From: Bacteroidota bacterium
GTDB lineage: Bacteria > Bacteroidota > Bacteroidia > Chitinophagales > Chitinophagaceae
DNA: 63,933 nt
Direction: 5' to 3'
Assembly (NCBI GenBank): GCA_947448725.1
Contig: CANFOM010000015.1
Span: forward strand, 1-63,933
Shown piece after piece: positions 7,924-19,367 of the stretch. The notes beneath the pieces were generated by a model. It did not search any database and was not told the DNA's origin. It worked only from the letters and a program-made list of their open reading frames with translations. The position numbers and the translations under genes are program-made. Numbering within the stretch: the first letter of the stretch is position 1; every line of letters starts with the position of its first letter.

Positions 7924-8847
7924 CTAGTTCAACAATTCGCAAGGCTTAAGCCCTGTATGCTTTTTAAAGGCAGCGGAAAAATGAGAGATAGAAGAATACC
8001 CTAATAATGCAGACACATCTGTCACACTCAATGCTTTTTCATACAACAAATACTTAGCGTGTTCCATTCTTTGTTGTTGGTAAAAATCAAATATAGTAGT
8101 GCCAAAAACTTCCTTAAACCCTTTCTTTAAATAACATTCATTCATGGCCACTTTGCGGCTCAATTCCTTAATGGTAATAGGATCTCCAATATGTTGTAAT
8201 AAAAATTCACGTGCTTGATAAATGCTTTCCTTGCCTCTGTCATCTGCTAAAAACTTACAAGTAAACACCACTTCTTTTTCTTCGACAATGCTTTCTACAC
8301 TGTATACTAACAATTCATGAATCTTAGCATTCACAAAAATATTTTCTAAAGAACCGCTGTAACTATGATTCAATAAGGCGTCTAAGGTTAAACGCTTTTT
8401 TACACTTAAAGGAAATGTTTTAGCAAAATTTTCGGTGTGCTTAAATGCCAACAACTCGTCTTTCTTATTGTTGGTTTTTACATTATGAACAAACTGATGT
8501 AAAAAAGTAGCAGTAAAATGAAAAGAAAAAACATCCACCGTTTTCATTGGGCCCATACAATCTGCAGTAGGCAACTGATTGCAACCACCACAAACCTTAT
8601 TGTCACAGTATCTATTGCCGGATATACAAAATCTTAATTCTAGGTAATTTTCTTTGGGCTTATTGGCATTGTAATGGTAAACAAACATGCCAGTATCCTC
8701 GGCTCCCCAAGCCTCTTGCGCCATATACCTTTTAATTTGGTATTGAGTAGACCCAGGAATACGCTGTTCCTTGCTATATAGCAACGCCATCCCACCAAAT
8801 TCTTGGGGCGTATTTACCTGCTTTAAAAGCTCTTGAACTGCTGTCAT
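7924..8847 (-). CDS. AraC family transcriptional regulator with cysteine-rich sensor domain
   Basis: A 307-residue protein. The C-terminal ~95 residues form the AraC/XylS double helix-turn-helix: the first helix pair is around TIKELSRKVAMNECYLKKGFKEVFG, the second around SVTDVSALLGYSSISHFSAAFKKHTG, both with the family's conserved positions. The N-terminal ~200 residues are not a recognisable cupin but hold five cysteines in 24 residues (Cys74, 81, 86, 89, 97), including CxxxxCxxC, which could bind a metal or sense redox state. The ATG at 8847 follows a TAATTTTG box by 5 nt. It probably regulates itself or the downstream amidohydrolase gene. The DNA-binding role is certain; the ligand is unknown. 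Confidence 0.9.
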   Translation of the reverse strand: MTAVQELLKQVNTPQEFGGMALLYSKEQRIPGSTQYQIKRYMAQEAWGAEDTGMFVYHYNANKPKENYLELRFCISGNRYCDNKVCGGCNQLPTADCMGPMKTVDVFSFHFTATFLHQFVHNVKTNNKKDELLAFKHTENFAKTFPLSVKKRLTLDALLNHSYSGSLENIFVNAKIHELLVYSVESIVEEKEVVFTCKFLADDRGKESIYQAREFLLQHIGDPITIKELSRKVAMNECYLKKGFKEVFGTTIFDFYQQQRMEHAKYLLYEKALSVTDVSALLGYSSISHFSAAFKKHTGLKPCELLN

Positions 8848-8852
8848 AAATA

Positions 8853-8860
8853 CAAAATTA
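8853..8860 (-). promoter_or_regulatory. TAnnTTTG -7 box for the AraC regulator
   Basis: TAATTTTG on the minus strand, 5 nt before the start codon. This is another very short or absent leader. Confidence 0.5.
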
Positions 8861-9015
8861 ACACATTAAGCGTAAAGGAACTATTCGAGGCCAAAAGCTG
8901 ACAAAAAAATGACTTAGAAAATAGCCAATTTTTAGGCCAAAAAACTATGCACAAAATGGCTAAAATGGGGATAACTAAATAGGCCTCAAAACAGGCTTTA
9001 AACCCTTAATTTTCT

Positions 9016-11049
<2,034 letters not shown>

Positions 11050-11166
11050 GAACTAGATTTTATACGTTTTTTGGCCATTTTAACAAAAAATCAAGCCATT
11101 CCGTAAACGAATCCCAATAAATGACCTACTTTCAATTAGAAATATTCACTTTAAAATTTATACAAA

Positions 11167-11373
11167 ATGGACACTTCAAAAATGATTAAAGCGTATTGCT
11201 TAAAAACAAAAGAAAAAAATGTACCAATGCATGACGCTGTCATCAGTAAAACTGCTAGAGGCGGTTATATGGCAGGTGGTAATGATGGTAAAGGAAATAA
11301 AATGGCTGCTATCCTTAGCGAAACAAATGCCCTTAAGGCAATCGCTGACGGAGTTGCTAAAAAAGGATTCTAG
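11167..11373 (+). CDS. Small 68-residue protein, possible cysteine-poor zinc-ribbon relative
   Basis: A 68-residue cytoplasmic protein, no signal or membrane segment, rich in Lys and Gly. The pattern KAYCLKTKEK, a middle stretch HDAVISKTARGGYMAGG and then GKGNKM resembles small two-knuckle zinc ribbons (AYCxKCK...CxxCGTKM), but only the first cysteine is kept. This resemblance is from memory and is a hypothesis. It sits 117 nt downstream of gyrB and has its own strong terminator, so it is probably a short, abundantly expressed monocistron. ATG 11167 is preceded by A-rich sequence. Function unknown. Confidence 0.7.
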   Translation: MDTSKMIKAYCLKTKEKNVPMHDAVISKTARGGYMAGGNDGKGNKMAAILSETNALKAIADGVAKKGF

Positions 11374-11418
11374 TAAACTACGTTTACATTAGACTCCGAT
11401 TAAAATTTCACTCTATTG

Positions 11419-11455
11419 AAAGCCCTTTCCCGAGCAATCGGTGAAAGGGCTTTTT
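11419..11455 (+). terminator. Intrinsic terminator after the 68-residue gene
   Basis: An 11-bp stem (11419-11429 with 11443-11453) is capped by CCGA-GCAA-TCGG and followed by T residues. It lies 45 nt past the stop. The apex is of the same CCCGAGC type as in the tRNA-Ser terminator. Confidence 0.9.
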
Positions 11456-11496
11456 AGTTCGTCAAATAACAGCGCTATATTTTTTGAATCCTAAAC

Positions 11497-14400
11497 TTAC
11501 AACTGGGTGGCAAACACCCCTTGCTTTATTTTTTCTAAAAGTGCAAGGCACTGTTCCATATTTTTTATGTCTTTAATCACCAACACAAAGCTTCGACCCA
11601 CTTGTTTGAAATGCGCTTTATTCATGGCCGTTTGGGCATAAGCCAATAACTGCTTAAAAGTATTGCTCTCAAAATAAGGCGAATCGGGCCTATTGATAAA
11701 AAAGCATCTTAGGGTTTCGTCTTTTAAAGTCATTTTTTCAAAACCTAATGCAATGGCTATACGTCTACAACGAATGGTGATGAATAAATCATTCACCGAA
11801 TTAGGAATAGGACCAAAACGATCGGCCAATTCAATTTCCATCAAAGCCAATTCTTCATCGTTTTCTGTTTGATCCATTCTGGTATATAATGAAAGTCGCT
11901 CTCCAATACTTTCCACATAACTATCTGGTATCATAATTTCTAAGTCGGTATCAATCGTACAATCTTGTACAAAATCATCTTGCTTACTAATTTCTTCTTC
12001 AAACAATTCTTTAAAGTCGGAACGTTTTAATTCCCTTACCGCTTCGGCCAATATTTTCTGATACATTTCAAAACCTATTTCTGCCATAAAACCACTTTGC
12101 TCTCCGCCTAATAAATTGCCCGCCCCGCGTATATCTAAATCACGCATGGCAATCTGAAACCCGCTACCCAACTCACTAAACTGCTCTAAGGTTTGTAATC
12201 TTTTTCTGGAATCATCCGGCAAAGTACTAATAGGTGGTGCCAATAAATAACAAAATGCTTTTTTATTGCTACGTCCTACCCTGCCTCTTAACTGGTGTAA
12301 ATCGCTCAATCCAAATTGATGCGCATTGTTAACAATAATGGTATTCACATTCGGAATATCTACTCCACTTTCTACAATATTGGTACACACCAATACATCA
12401 TATCTTTTTTCAATAAAGTCTAATATTTTTTCTTCAAGTTGATGCCCTTCCAATTGACCATGCGCATATCCAATGCTTATGTCTGGACACAAGCGTTGTA
12501 TCATGGCACACATTTCGGCCAAGCCTTGTACTCTGTTATGAATGAAAAATACTTGACCCCCTCTTTCGGTTTCAAAATAAATGGCTTCTCTAATAATATC
12601 TTCATTAAACACTTGCACTTCGGTATGGATGGGTTGTCGATTGGCTGGAGCAGTATTGATAATACTTAAATCACGCGCGCCCATTAAACTAAAATGCAAG
12701 GTACGTGGTATGGGAGTTGCTGTTAAGGTTAAACAATCTACATTGGTTCTTAAAGTCTTCAGCTTTTCTTTATGCCCTACCCCAAATTTTTGCTCCTCAT
12801 CTATTACCATTAATCCAAGGTCTTTAAATAGTACTTCTTTGCCTAAAATGCCATGGGTACCTACCAATATATCTATCTTACCTTCTTTTACTTTTTCAAT
12901 AGTTTCTTTTTTTTGTGCTGATGATTTAAAACGATTTAAAAAGTCGATGGTCACCGGAAAATCTTTTAAACGATCACTAAAGGTTTTAAAATGCTGAAAC
13001 GCTAAAATGGTCGTAGGTACCAAAACGGCTACCTGCTTTCCATCTATGGCCGCCTTAAAAGCTGCGCGTACTGCCACTTCTGTCTTACCAAAGCCAACAT
13101 CTCCACAAACCAATCGATCCATTGGTGCTGGTGCTTCCATGTCTTTTTTTACATCCGCAATGGCTTTGGCTTGATCCAAGGTTTCTTCATAAATAAAAGA
13201 AGCCTCTAATTCATGCACCATATAATTGTCTGGAGAAAAAGCAAAACCAATTTGCGCTTTTCTTTGTGCATACAATTTTATTAAATCAAAGGCAATAGAT
13301 TTTACTTTGGCTTTTGTTTTGTCTTTTAATTTTACCCAAATATCCGATCCCAATTTATTTACTTTAGGAGGCGTTCCTTCCTTTCCTGTGTATTTTGAAA
13401 TTTTATGTAGAGAATTAATATTCACATATAAAATATCGCTGTCCTTGTAAATAATTCTCACTGCTTCCTGCCAACGTCCATTGACTTCAATTTTTTGTAG
13501 TCCACTATACACCCCAACGCCATGGTCGATATGCGTAACATAATCTCCAGGAAGCAAGTCACGTAAGGTTCTCAGGGTGATGGCCTTGCTTTTACTATAG
13601 GCCTGCTTTACTTTGTACTTATGGTACCTTTGAAAAATTTGGTGGTCGGTATAACAAACTATTTTATGGTCATGATCGATAAACCCTTCATGAATATTTT
13701 TTACAATGGGCGTAAATTGTATTTCTGTTTTTAAGTCGGTAAAAATGGCATGCAATCGTTCCAATTGCTTGGCTTGTTCTGCAAAAATAAATAAGGCATA
13801 TCCTTTTTTCTCTAACCCTTGTAAATTTTCAATCAGCATTTCAAACTTTCTATTAAAGGAAGGTTGTACCTGGGTATTAAATTCTATTTTTTCCTGGGTC
13901 AATTGGGGATGAAAACCCCATTCTAGTATAGATTTTGTTGAAAGTTGTTGTTGAGTCTCCTCCACCCTTACAAAATCCAGTAACTCACTATGTCTTTTAT
14001 GCGCATCCTGATCGTCTAATTTATTGGCACTGGCATGGTGTTCAATAAAATCGCTTAATGCTTCGTACTGATCATTTCCTCTTTGCGCAATTACATTCCA
14101 ATCTTTTAACCAAATTAAAGTATCCTTTGGCATAAAAGTCAATAGCGGAATTTTTTGCGTATCCTCAAACTGCGTGGTTACATTGGGGATGATATTTACT
14201 TGCAATAATTTTCTTTCGCTCAATTGTGTGGCTGGATCAAACAACCTGATACTATCTACTTCTTCACCAAACAATTCTATCCGATAAGGTTGTTCATTGC
14301 CGAAAGAGTAAATATCAAAAATACCACCTCTTAAAGCAAACTGACCAGGCTCGTATACAAAATCGGTACGCTGAAACCCATAATTAATAAGGCTTTGCAT

Positions 14401-14892
14401 TAATTCATTTAAATCAATACTATCATTGGTTTTAATTTGAATCATGTTTTGCTGCAAAGTATTGGGCATGATTACTTTTTCAAATAAAGCTTCTGGATAA
14501 GTAACAATTATTTTTTTATTGCCTCCCATAGAAACTTTAGTCAAGGCCTCGGTTCGAAGCATCACATGGGATGGATTTAATAAACTAAAATTTTGCGGCG
14601 TCTTATAAGAGGAAGGAAAATAAAATAAATCCATAGCCTCCGTTACACTTTCTATAGAATTAAAAAAATAAGCGGCTTCTTCCGCATCATTTAATACGAT
14701 CACATGATTAAAATAATTAGTTTTAGTATTGGTAAAAATAGTTTGTAAAACAAAAGCTGCAGCAGACCCATTTAAATTTTGTAAAAAAACTTGATAGGGC
14801 TTATTTTGAAGCTTGGACATAGCTATCCTGTCCACCAAATTATTTAGGAGGGGGGAATTGTGAAAACGTTCAAACAAAGATTGCTCATTCAT
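11497..14892 (-). CDS. mfd: Transcription-repair coupling factor
   Basis: A 1131-residue Mfd translocase, which displaces stalled RNA polymerase and recruits UvrA. Order of domains: UvrB-like N-terminal module (about 1-330), RNA-polymerase-interacting domain with the YVTHIDHGVGVYSGL start (about 450-520), superfamily 2 helicase with Walker A GDVGFGKTEVA, the DEEQ box (VIDEEQKFGVGHKEKL) and TATPIPRTL, and the C-terminal TRCF/D7 domain. Its length is typical. ATG 14892 is 12 nt after a TATCTTTG box. The next minus-strand gene upstream in the transcript is the small lipoprotein gene, 30 nt away. Confidence 0.96.
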   Translation of the reverse strand: MNEQSLFERFHNSPLLNNLVDRIAMSKLQNKPYQVFLQNLNGSAAAFVLQTIFTNTKTNYFNHVIVLNDAEEAAYFFNSIESVTEAMDLFYFPSSYKTPQNFSLLNPSHVMLRTEALTKVSMGGNKKIIVTYPEALFEKVIMPNTLQQNMIQIKTNDSIDLNELMQSLINYGFQRTDFVYEPGQFALRGGIFDIYSFGNEQPYRIELFGEEVDSIRLFDPATQLSERKLLQVNIIPNVTTQFEDTQKIPLLTFMPKDTLIWLKDWNVIAQRGNDQYEALSDFIEHHASANKLDDQDAHKRHSELLDFVRVEETQQQLSTKSILEWGFHPQLTQEKIEFNTQVQPSFNRKFEMLIENLQGLEKKGYALFIFAEQAKQLERLHAIFTDLKTEIQFTPIVKNIHEGFIDHDHKIVCYTDHQIFQRYHKYKVKQAYSKSKAITLRTLRDLLPGDYVTHIDHGVGVYSGLQKIEVNGRWQEAVRIIYKDSDILYVNINSLHKISKYTGKEGTPPKVNKLGSDIWVKLKDKTKAKVKSIAFDLIKLYAQRKAQIGFAFSPDNYMVHELEASFIYEETLDQAKAIADVKKDMEAPAPMDRLVCGDVGFGKTEVAVRAAFKAAIDGKQVAVLVPTTILAFQHFKTFSDRLKDFPVTIDFLNRFKSSAQKKETIEKVKEGKIDILVGTHGILGKEVLFKDLGLMVIDEEQKFGVGHKEKLKTLRTNVDCLTLTATPIPRTLHFSLMGARDLSIINTAPANRQPIHTEVQVFNEDIIREAIYFETERGGQVFFIHNRVQGLAEMCAMIQRLCPDISIGYAHGQLEGHQLEEKILDFIEKRYDVLVCTNIVESGVDIPNVNTIIVNNAHQFGLSDLHQLRGRVGRSNKKAFCYLLAPPISTLPDDSRKRLQTLEQFSELGSGFQIAMRDLDIRGAGNLLGGEQSGFMAEIGFEMYQKILAEAVRELKRSDFKELFEEEISKQDDFVQDCTIDTDLEIMIPDSYVESIGERLSLYTRMDQTENDEELALMEIELADRFGPIPNSVNDLFITIRCRRIAIALGFEKMTLKDETLRCFFINRPDSPYFESNTFKQLLAYAQTAMNKAHFKQVGRSFVLVIKDIKNMEQCLALLEKIKQGVFATQL

Positions 14893-14904
14893 ACATCAAC
14901 AAGG

Positions 14905-14912
14905 CAAAGATA
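14905..14912 (-). promoter_or_regulatory. TAnnTTTG -7 box for mfd
   Basis: TATCTTTG on the minus strand, 12 nt before the mfd ATG, inside the 30-nt gap after the lipoprotein gene. Confidence 0.5.
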
Positions 14913-14922
14913 CAAGCTGTAT

Positions 14923-15387
14923 TTAATAACTTGCTTTTTGATTTACAGCGATGTTCAATACGGCTGTCTTATGGGGCTCTATCGTAATATAAGCCACTCC
15001 ATCTAAGCCCGAAAAATAAGGTACAAAAAAACCATTTTCATACCCTACAACCACACTATATTGACCAGGCTTCATAACAATTTGATAATGTCCAACACTG
15101 TCGGATACAACAGAATCAATCAACACACCGTTTATTTTATTGCAAAAAGCTCCATTTTGATTTTCCAATTGCGCTAATTGTATTGGTTGATATATATAGA
15201 TTTTAGTAACCATTGGCCGCCCTTTGACAGCAGGCTTACCTTTACTAGGCATGGCATTGTCTATTAATTCCAGCACTTGTCCTTCCAAGCCAGAAATGGT
15301 TTGTTTTTGTAAATGACGCTGCCCAATGCAAGCCATTAGATTGATTCCAATTAGTAGAAACAAAAATATGCGAAAATAGAAATTCAT
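14923..15387 (-). CDS. Putative lipoprotein with carboxypeptidase-regulatory-like fold
   Basis: A 154-residue protein with a lipoprotein signal: a hydrophobic stretch followed by INLMAC, lipidation cysteine about residue 20. The mature part starts near the GLEGQVLEL strand and continues with strands typical of a transthyretin-like/CarboxypepD_reg beta-sandwich (GHYQIVMKPGQYSVVVGYE, where the pattern G-xY-x-(I/V)-x-PG-x-Y is diagnostic). It is probably outer-membrane-anchored and structural or substrate-binding. A TAATTTTA box lies at 15412-15405 (minus). No closer function can be assigned. Confidence 0.72.
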   Translation of the reverse strand: MNFYFRIFLFLLIGINLMACIGQRHLQKQTISGLEGQVLELIDNAMPSKGKPAVKGRPMVTKIYIYQPIQLAQLENQNGAFCNKINGVLIDSVVSDSVGHYQIVMKPGQYSVVVGYENGFFVPYFSGLDGVAYITIEPHKTAVLNIAVNQKASY

Positions 15388-15537
15388 CCGCCTGTAGATT
15401 TCCTTAAAATTACATGAATAAAATCCTAATTATCCCATTATCCATCAGGTTTTTTATAGTTGTAATATTAAATATATGAGGAATTCATTGTAATTTTATA
15501 TAGCCTAATTTCAGGTGGTCCAATCCTTGTACTCTAA

Positions 15538-18500
15538 ATGAAAAAAACATTCCTACTTAGCTTTTTTTTACTTGCCATTGGCTTTGCTTCATTCGCTCAA
15601 AATGAAACAAAAAAATCAATACTATATACTTCTGCTAAAATATTAGAACAAGAATCTCGAGCAACATACTCCGCTGCCATAATTAAAGCAAAAGAAAAAG
15701 GTTGGCCACTTTTTTATAAATCAAAGAATAACTCAACTGCAAGTTTAGTTGGCATAGATGCATTTGGTCAACCAAAATACTTAGTTGGTTTTTCAGACCC
15801 TGTGCATGCTGCTACCGTGAATACCAATTTAATTTGGCCGGGTGGAATAGCAGGATTTAGTTTGAGCGGCAGTAGTGACAGCCTTACCAATAGATTAGGA
15901 ATATGGGATGAAGGAAAACCAAGAACAACCCATCATGAACTAGTGGGCAGGGTTACTCAAAAAGACAATTCTAATGACATAGTTGACCATAGCACGCATG
16001 CACTTGGCATCATGATAAATAGTGGCGTAAATCCAATGGCTAAAGGTATGTCTTATCAATTAAAAGGCGCCTATGCTTATGATTGGAATAATGACGCTTC
16101 CGAAATGGCCGCAGCTGGTGCAAATGGAATGCTTATTTCGAACCATTCTTATGGAGTAGTTTGTGGTTGGGATTACAACTATGATTCAACGCGTTGGGAA
16201 TACAATGGCAAATGGAATGAAAATGAAGATTATAATTTTGGTAGATACGATTTAGATGCCCAAACTTTTGATTCTATTTCCTATAATGCCCCCTATTATT
16301 TAATAGTAAAATCGGCAGGCAATAGTCGCTCTAATAACGGCCCTGCTGTTGGTAAAGATTATTGGAGAAGAGATAAAGATGGAAAATGGTTTGATGCCGG
16401 TAATAGACCAGACAGCTTAAGCGGGAATAACTCCTATGGTATTATTCCCACCGATGCCAATGCAAAAAATTTATTAACCATTGGAGCTGCTGGAGGTATC
16501 TCTTCGGGTTATGTAAAAAAAGAAGATGTACTCATGCCCTCCTTTAGTAGTTGGGGACCAACTGATGACGGCCGAATTAAACCAGATTTAGTGGCCGATG
16601 GCGTTTCTGTTTTATCAGGCATCGCTACCAATGATTCTAGCTATGGTTATTTAAATGGCACTTCCATGTCCTCTCCCAATGCCGCTGGATCTTTATTGCT
16701 TTTACAAGAATTAAGTCAGCAGCTTAATAAAAAATTTATACATGCTGCTACCGTAAAGGCATTAGCCATTCACACTGCCAACGAAGCGGGTCTTAATCCT
16801 GGACCTGATTATAAATTTGGTTGGGGATTATTAAATATGAGTGAAGCAGCTTCCGTGTTAAGCAATGCACTTAGTTCAAAAAATAGTGCTTCAAGCGTTG
16901 ATTTAGTATATGAAAAAACTTTACAAAATAAACAAACCGATACTTTTACTATTATAGCTTCTGGAATTAAACCTTTAAAGGCGACCATTGTTTGGACCGA
17001 TGTTAAAGGGACTGTTGCAACAACATTAAATGATACCACTCCAAAATTGGTCAATGATCTAGATTTAAAAATTAATAATAGTACAACTAATTTTTTACCC
17101 TGGACATTAAATCCTAGCAAGCCTGATAACGCAGCGGTTAAAGCCAATAACCGATTAGACAATGTGGAGAAAGTAGAACTAGATACTACTTCTGTAGGTA
17201 AAACGTATACAGTTACTGTAACCAATAAATCGAACCTAGATCGTGGTAAACAAGATTATTCACTAATTATTAGTGGCGCTGGAGGTAGCGCTTATTGTGC
17301 TTCTACGGCAAGTTCTACTGCAGGTACTAAGATAGACAGCACCAGTATCAATAATGTACAATTTGGCAATGCAAGCACCAGTCAATACATTGACAATAGT
17401 AAATACAATATTACGGGAGAAGCCAGTGGAAATTTAACCGTCTATCTAAAATTAGGCAGCAGCGATTTAAGCAATGTCACTCGATTTGTAAAAATATTTA
17501 TTGACTATAATAACAATGGGATTTTTGAAACCACCGAAACTGCTGCCACTAGTGCTGCTTTAACAAATGGCGTTTATCAAACAAGTATTTTATTGCCTTC
17601 CACTTTACAAGTTGGCTCCATGACCAAATTGAGAATTGTAGTTATGGAAACAGACAATAGTAGTAATGTAAAAGCATGCGACACCTATGCCATAGGTGAA
17701 ACGCAGGATTATACTTTAAAAATTATTAAGCCTTCTTCGGATCTTAGTATTGCTGAATTAATAAATCCAACTGGAAGCATTAGTAATAAAGCCATTCAAT
17801 ACGTTACAGTTAAAATTGTGAATAACGGTTCTACACCACAATCCAACCTACCACTTAACTTAGTCGTAAAAGAAGGGACTAACACTTTATTAGATATTAG
17901 TGAGGTTTTTAATGGCAGATTAAATGCTTTTGAAAACATGAACTATACTTTTCAAAAACCAATGCGCATAGAGGCCAATAAAACCTATGCCATTACAGCC
18001 ACTGTAAATATTACCAATGATCAACAAAAAAACAATAATAGTTTAACCAACTCATTCGTTAGTGCCACAACGGCGGCGGCACCTGCAGGCAATGCCACTT
18101 TTTGCAGTAATCAAGTACGCCTTGCTGTAACCAATCCAAATGGTTCAATTAGTTATTTATGGTATGATAGTTCAAATCTTACCAATCCAGTGGGCGTAGG
18201 CGCTAAAATTACTTTACCCAATGCTAAAAATCAACTTTATTTAGCACAAGGATATCAAAATATTATAGGGCCATTAACTAATTCCAGTTTGGCTAGCACA
18301 GGAACCTATAATATTTTTGCAGGCAACTTTTTAAAAATAAATGCTACCGCTCCTATTAACTTAGAGACCACCAAATTTTATACTGGCTATCCTGGTAAAA
18401 TTGAAGTGGTATTAGGAACCCTTGCTTCCATCAATGACACAACTTATACTTACTATGTAGTTCAAAAAACTACTTTAAATGTTGGCGCTAGCAGTCCCAT

Positions 18501-19356
18501 TCCCGAACAACCAAAATACGATGCTACTACAAAAAAATATACTGCTACCCCCTTTGTAAGTAGCGATAGCGGAAAAATATATGCCTTAAATTTAAGTATA
18601 CCGGAAGCAGGTGATTATATCTTAATTGTTAATTGTGACAGCGCGTCTATTTTCAGAAACAACGCGTTAACCAATACCACTTACCCCATTGGTCCTAATA
18701 AAATATTTAGCATCACCGGAAATAATATTCAACCATCATCAGGCAACTATCAAAACTACTACTACTATTTTTACAACACTCAAGTAAGCACCAATGAATC
18801 TGTGAGCCCAGCAACCATCATACCTGTTAAAACAGCTGCCTTACCTTCGCTTACTATTAAAGGAGATAGTCTAACCTCAAGCATTGCTAATGGTTATCAA
18901 TGGTATTTAAATAGCATCGCCATTCCAGGTGCTATCAGCCAAATTTATAAAGCAAGTACGAATGGACTTTACAAAGTATCAGTTTCTGTAGGGGATTGTC
19001 AAACTATCTCTTCTGATACACTGGTTTTAGTGAGAGATGTAAATGGCAATGTAATTACTGATATTGCAGAAAGTAATCCCAAAGACATCAATTTAAGAAT
19101 TAGCTCCGAAGATAATATTGATAACCTCATTAAAGGAAACTCGTTTAATATTCAATTTAGTAAAATTCAAACACAAGGCATTGCGCTTGAAATTGTGAAC
19201 TCATTGGGTAATCAAGTTTTCCATATAGAAAGTTTAAGCAATCAGCCAACCCCTCAACACATTACAACCGGATATTTAACTACCGGTGTTTATTTTGTAA
19301 AAATTTATGCCAATAAAAAAGTATATGTTCAAAGGGTTTTTATAACCAACAATTAA
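15538..19356 (+). CDS. Secreted subtilisin-like serine protease with T9SS C-terminal signal
   Basis: A 1272-residue S8 peptidase. A Sec signal peptide (about 1-20, ending FASFAQ) is followed by a short propeptide-like region. The catalytic triad is Asp124 (GIWDEG), His151 (DHSTHALG) and Ser376 (GTSMSSP). After the protease comes a P-domain-like beta region (about 450-580), then a GEVED-like domain with FIDYNNNGIFE and GETQDYTL (about 590-730), a CARDB-like beta domain (about 735-850), further Ig-like sequence, and a C-terminal sorting tail with TGVYFVKIYANKKVYVQRVF. The tail indicates export and surface attachment by the type IX system. Several domains are assigned from motif pattern only. 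It has no close operon partner; the reductase gene is 11 nt downstream. Confidence 0.93.
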   Translation: MKKTFLLSFFLLAIGFASFAQNETKKSILYTSAKILEQESRATYSAAIIKAKEKGWPLFYKSKNNSTASLVGIDAFGQPKYLVGFSDPVHAATVNTNLIWPGGIAGFSLSGSSDSLTNRLGIWDEGKPRTTHHELVGRVTQKDNSNDIVDHSTHALGIMINSGVNPMAKGMSYQLKGAYAYDWNNDASEMAAAGANGMLISNHSYGVVCGWDYNYDSTRWEYNGKWNENEDYNFGRYDLDAQTFDSISYNAPYYLIVKSAGNSRSNNGPAVGKDYWRRDKDGKWFDAGNRPDSLSGNNSYGIIPTDANAKNLLTIGAAGGISSGYVKKEDVLMPSFSSWGPTDDGRIKPDLVADGVSVLSGIATNDSSYGYLNGTSMSSPNAAGSLLLLQELSQQLNKKFIHAATVKALAIHTANEAGLNPGPDYKFGWGLLNMSEAASVLSNALSSKNSASSVDLVYEKTLQNKQTDTFTIIASGIKPLKATIVWTDVKGTVATTLNDTTPKLVNDLDLKINNSTTNFLPWTLNPSKPDNAAVKANNRLDNVEKVELDTTSVGKTYTVTVTNKSNLDRGKQDYSLIISGAGGSAYCASTASSTAGTKIDSTSINNVQFGNASTSQYIDNSKYNITGEASGNLTVYLKLGSSDLSNVTRFVKIFIDYNNNGIFETTETAATSAALTNGVYQTSILLPSTLQVGSMTKLRIVVMETDNSSNVKACDTYAIGETQDYTLKIIKPSSDLSIAELINPTGSISNKAIQYVTVKIVNNGSTPQSNLPLNLVVKEGTNTLLDISEVFNGRLNAFENMNYTFQKPMRIEANKTYAITATVNITNDQQKNNNSLTNSFVSATTAAAPAGNATFCSNQVRLAVTNPNGSISYLWYDSSNLTNPVGVGAKITLPNAKNQLYLAQGYQNIIGPLTNSSLASTGTYNIFAGNFLKINATAPINLETTKFYTGYPGKIEVVLGTLASINDTTYTYYVVQKTTLNVGASSPIPEQPKYDATTKKYTATPFVSSDSGKIYALNLSIPEAGDYILIVNCDSASIFRNNALTNTTYPIGPNKIFSITGNNIQPSSGNYQNYYYYFYNTQVSTNESVSPATIIPVKTAALPSLTIKGDSLTSSIANGYQWYLNSIAIPGAISQIYKASTNGLYKVSVSVGDCQTISSDTLVLVRDVNGNVITDIAESNPKDINLRISSEDNIDNLIKGNSFNIQFSKIQTQGIALEIVNSLGNQVFHIESLSNQPTPQHITTGYLTTGVYFVKIYANKKVYVQRVFITNN

Positions 19357-19367
19357 AACGAATCATT

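Noticed and set aside
8945..8974. Two DnaA-box-like sites (CTATGCACA and the complement of TGGGGATAA) near gyrB
   Set aside because: Each has one mismatch to TTATNCACA, there is no cluster and no dnaA/dnaN neighbour, so an origin is not supported.
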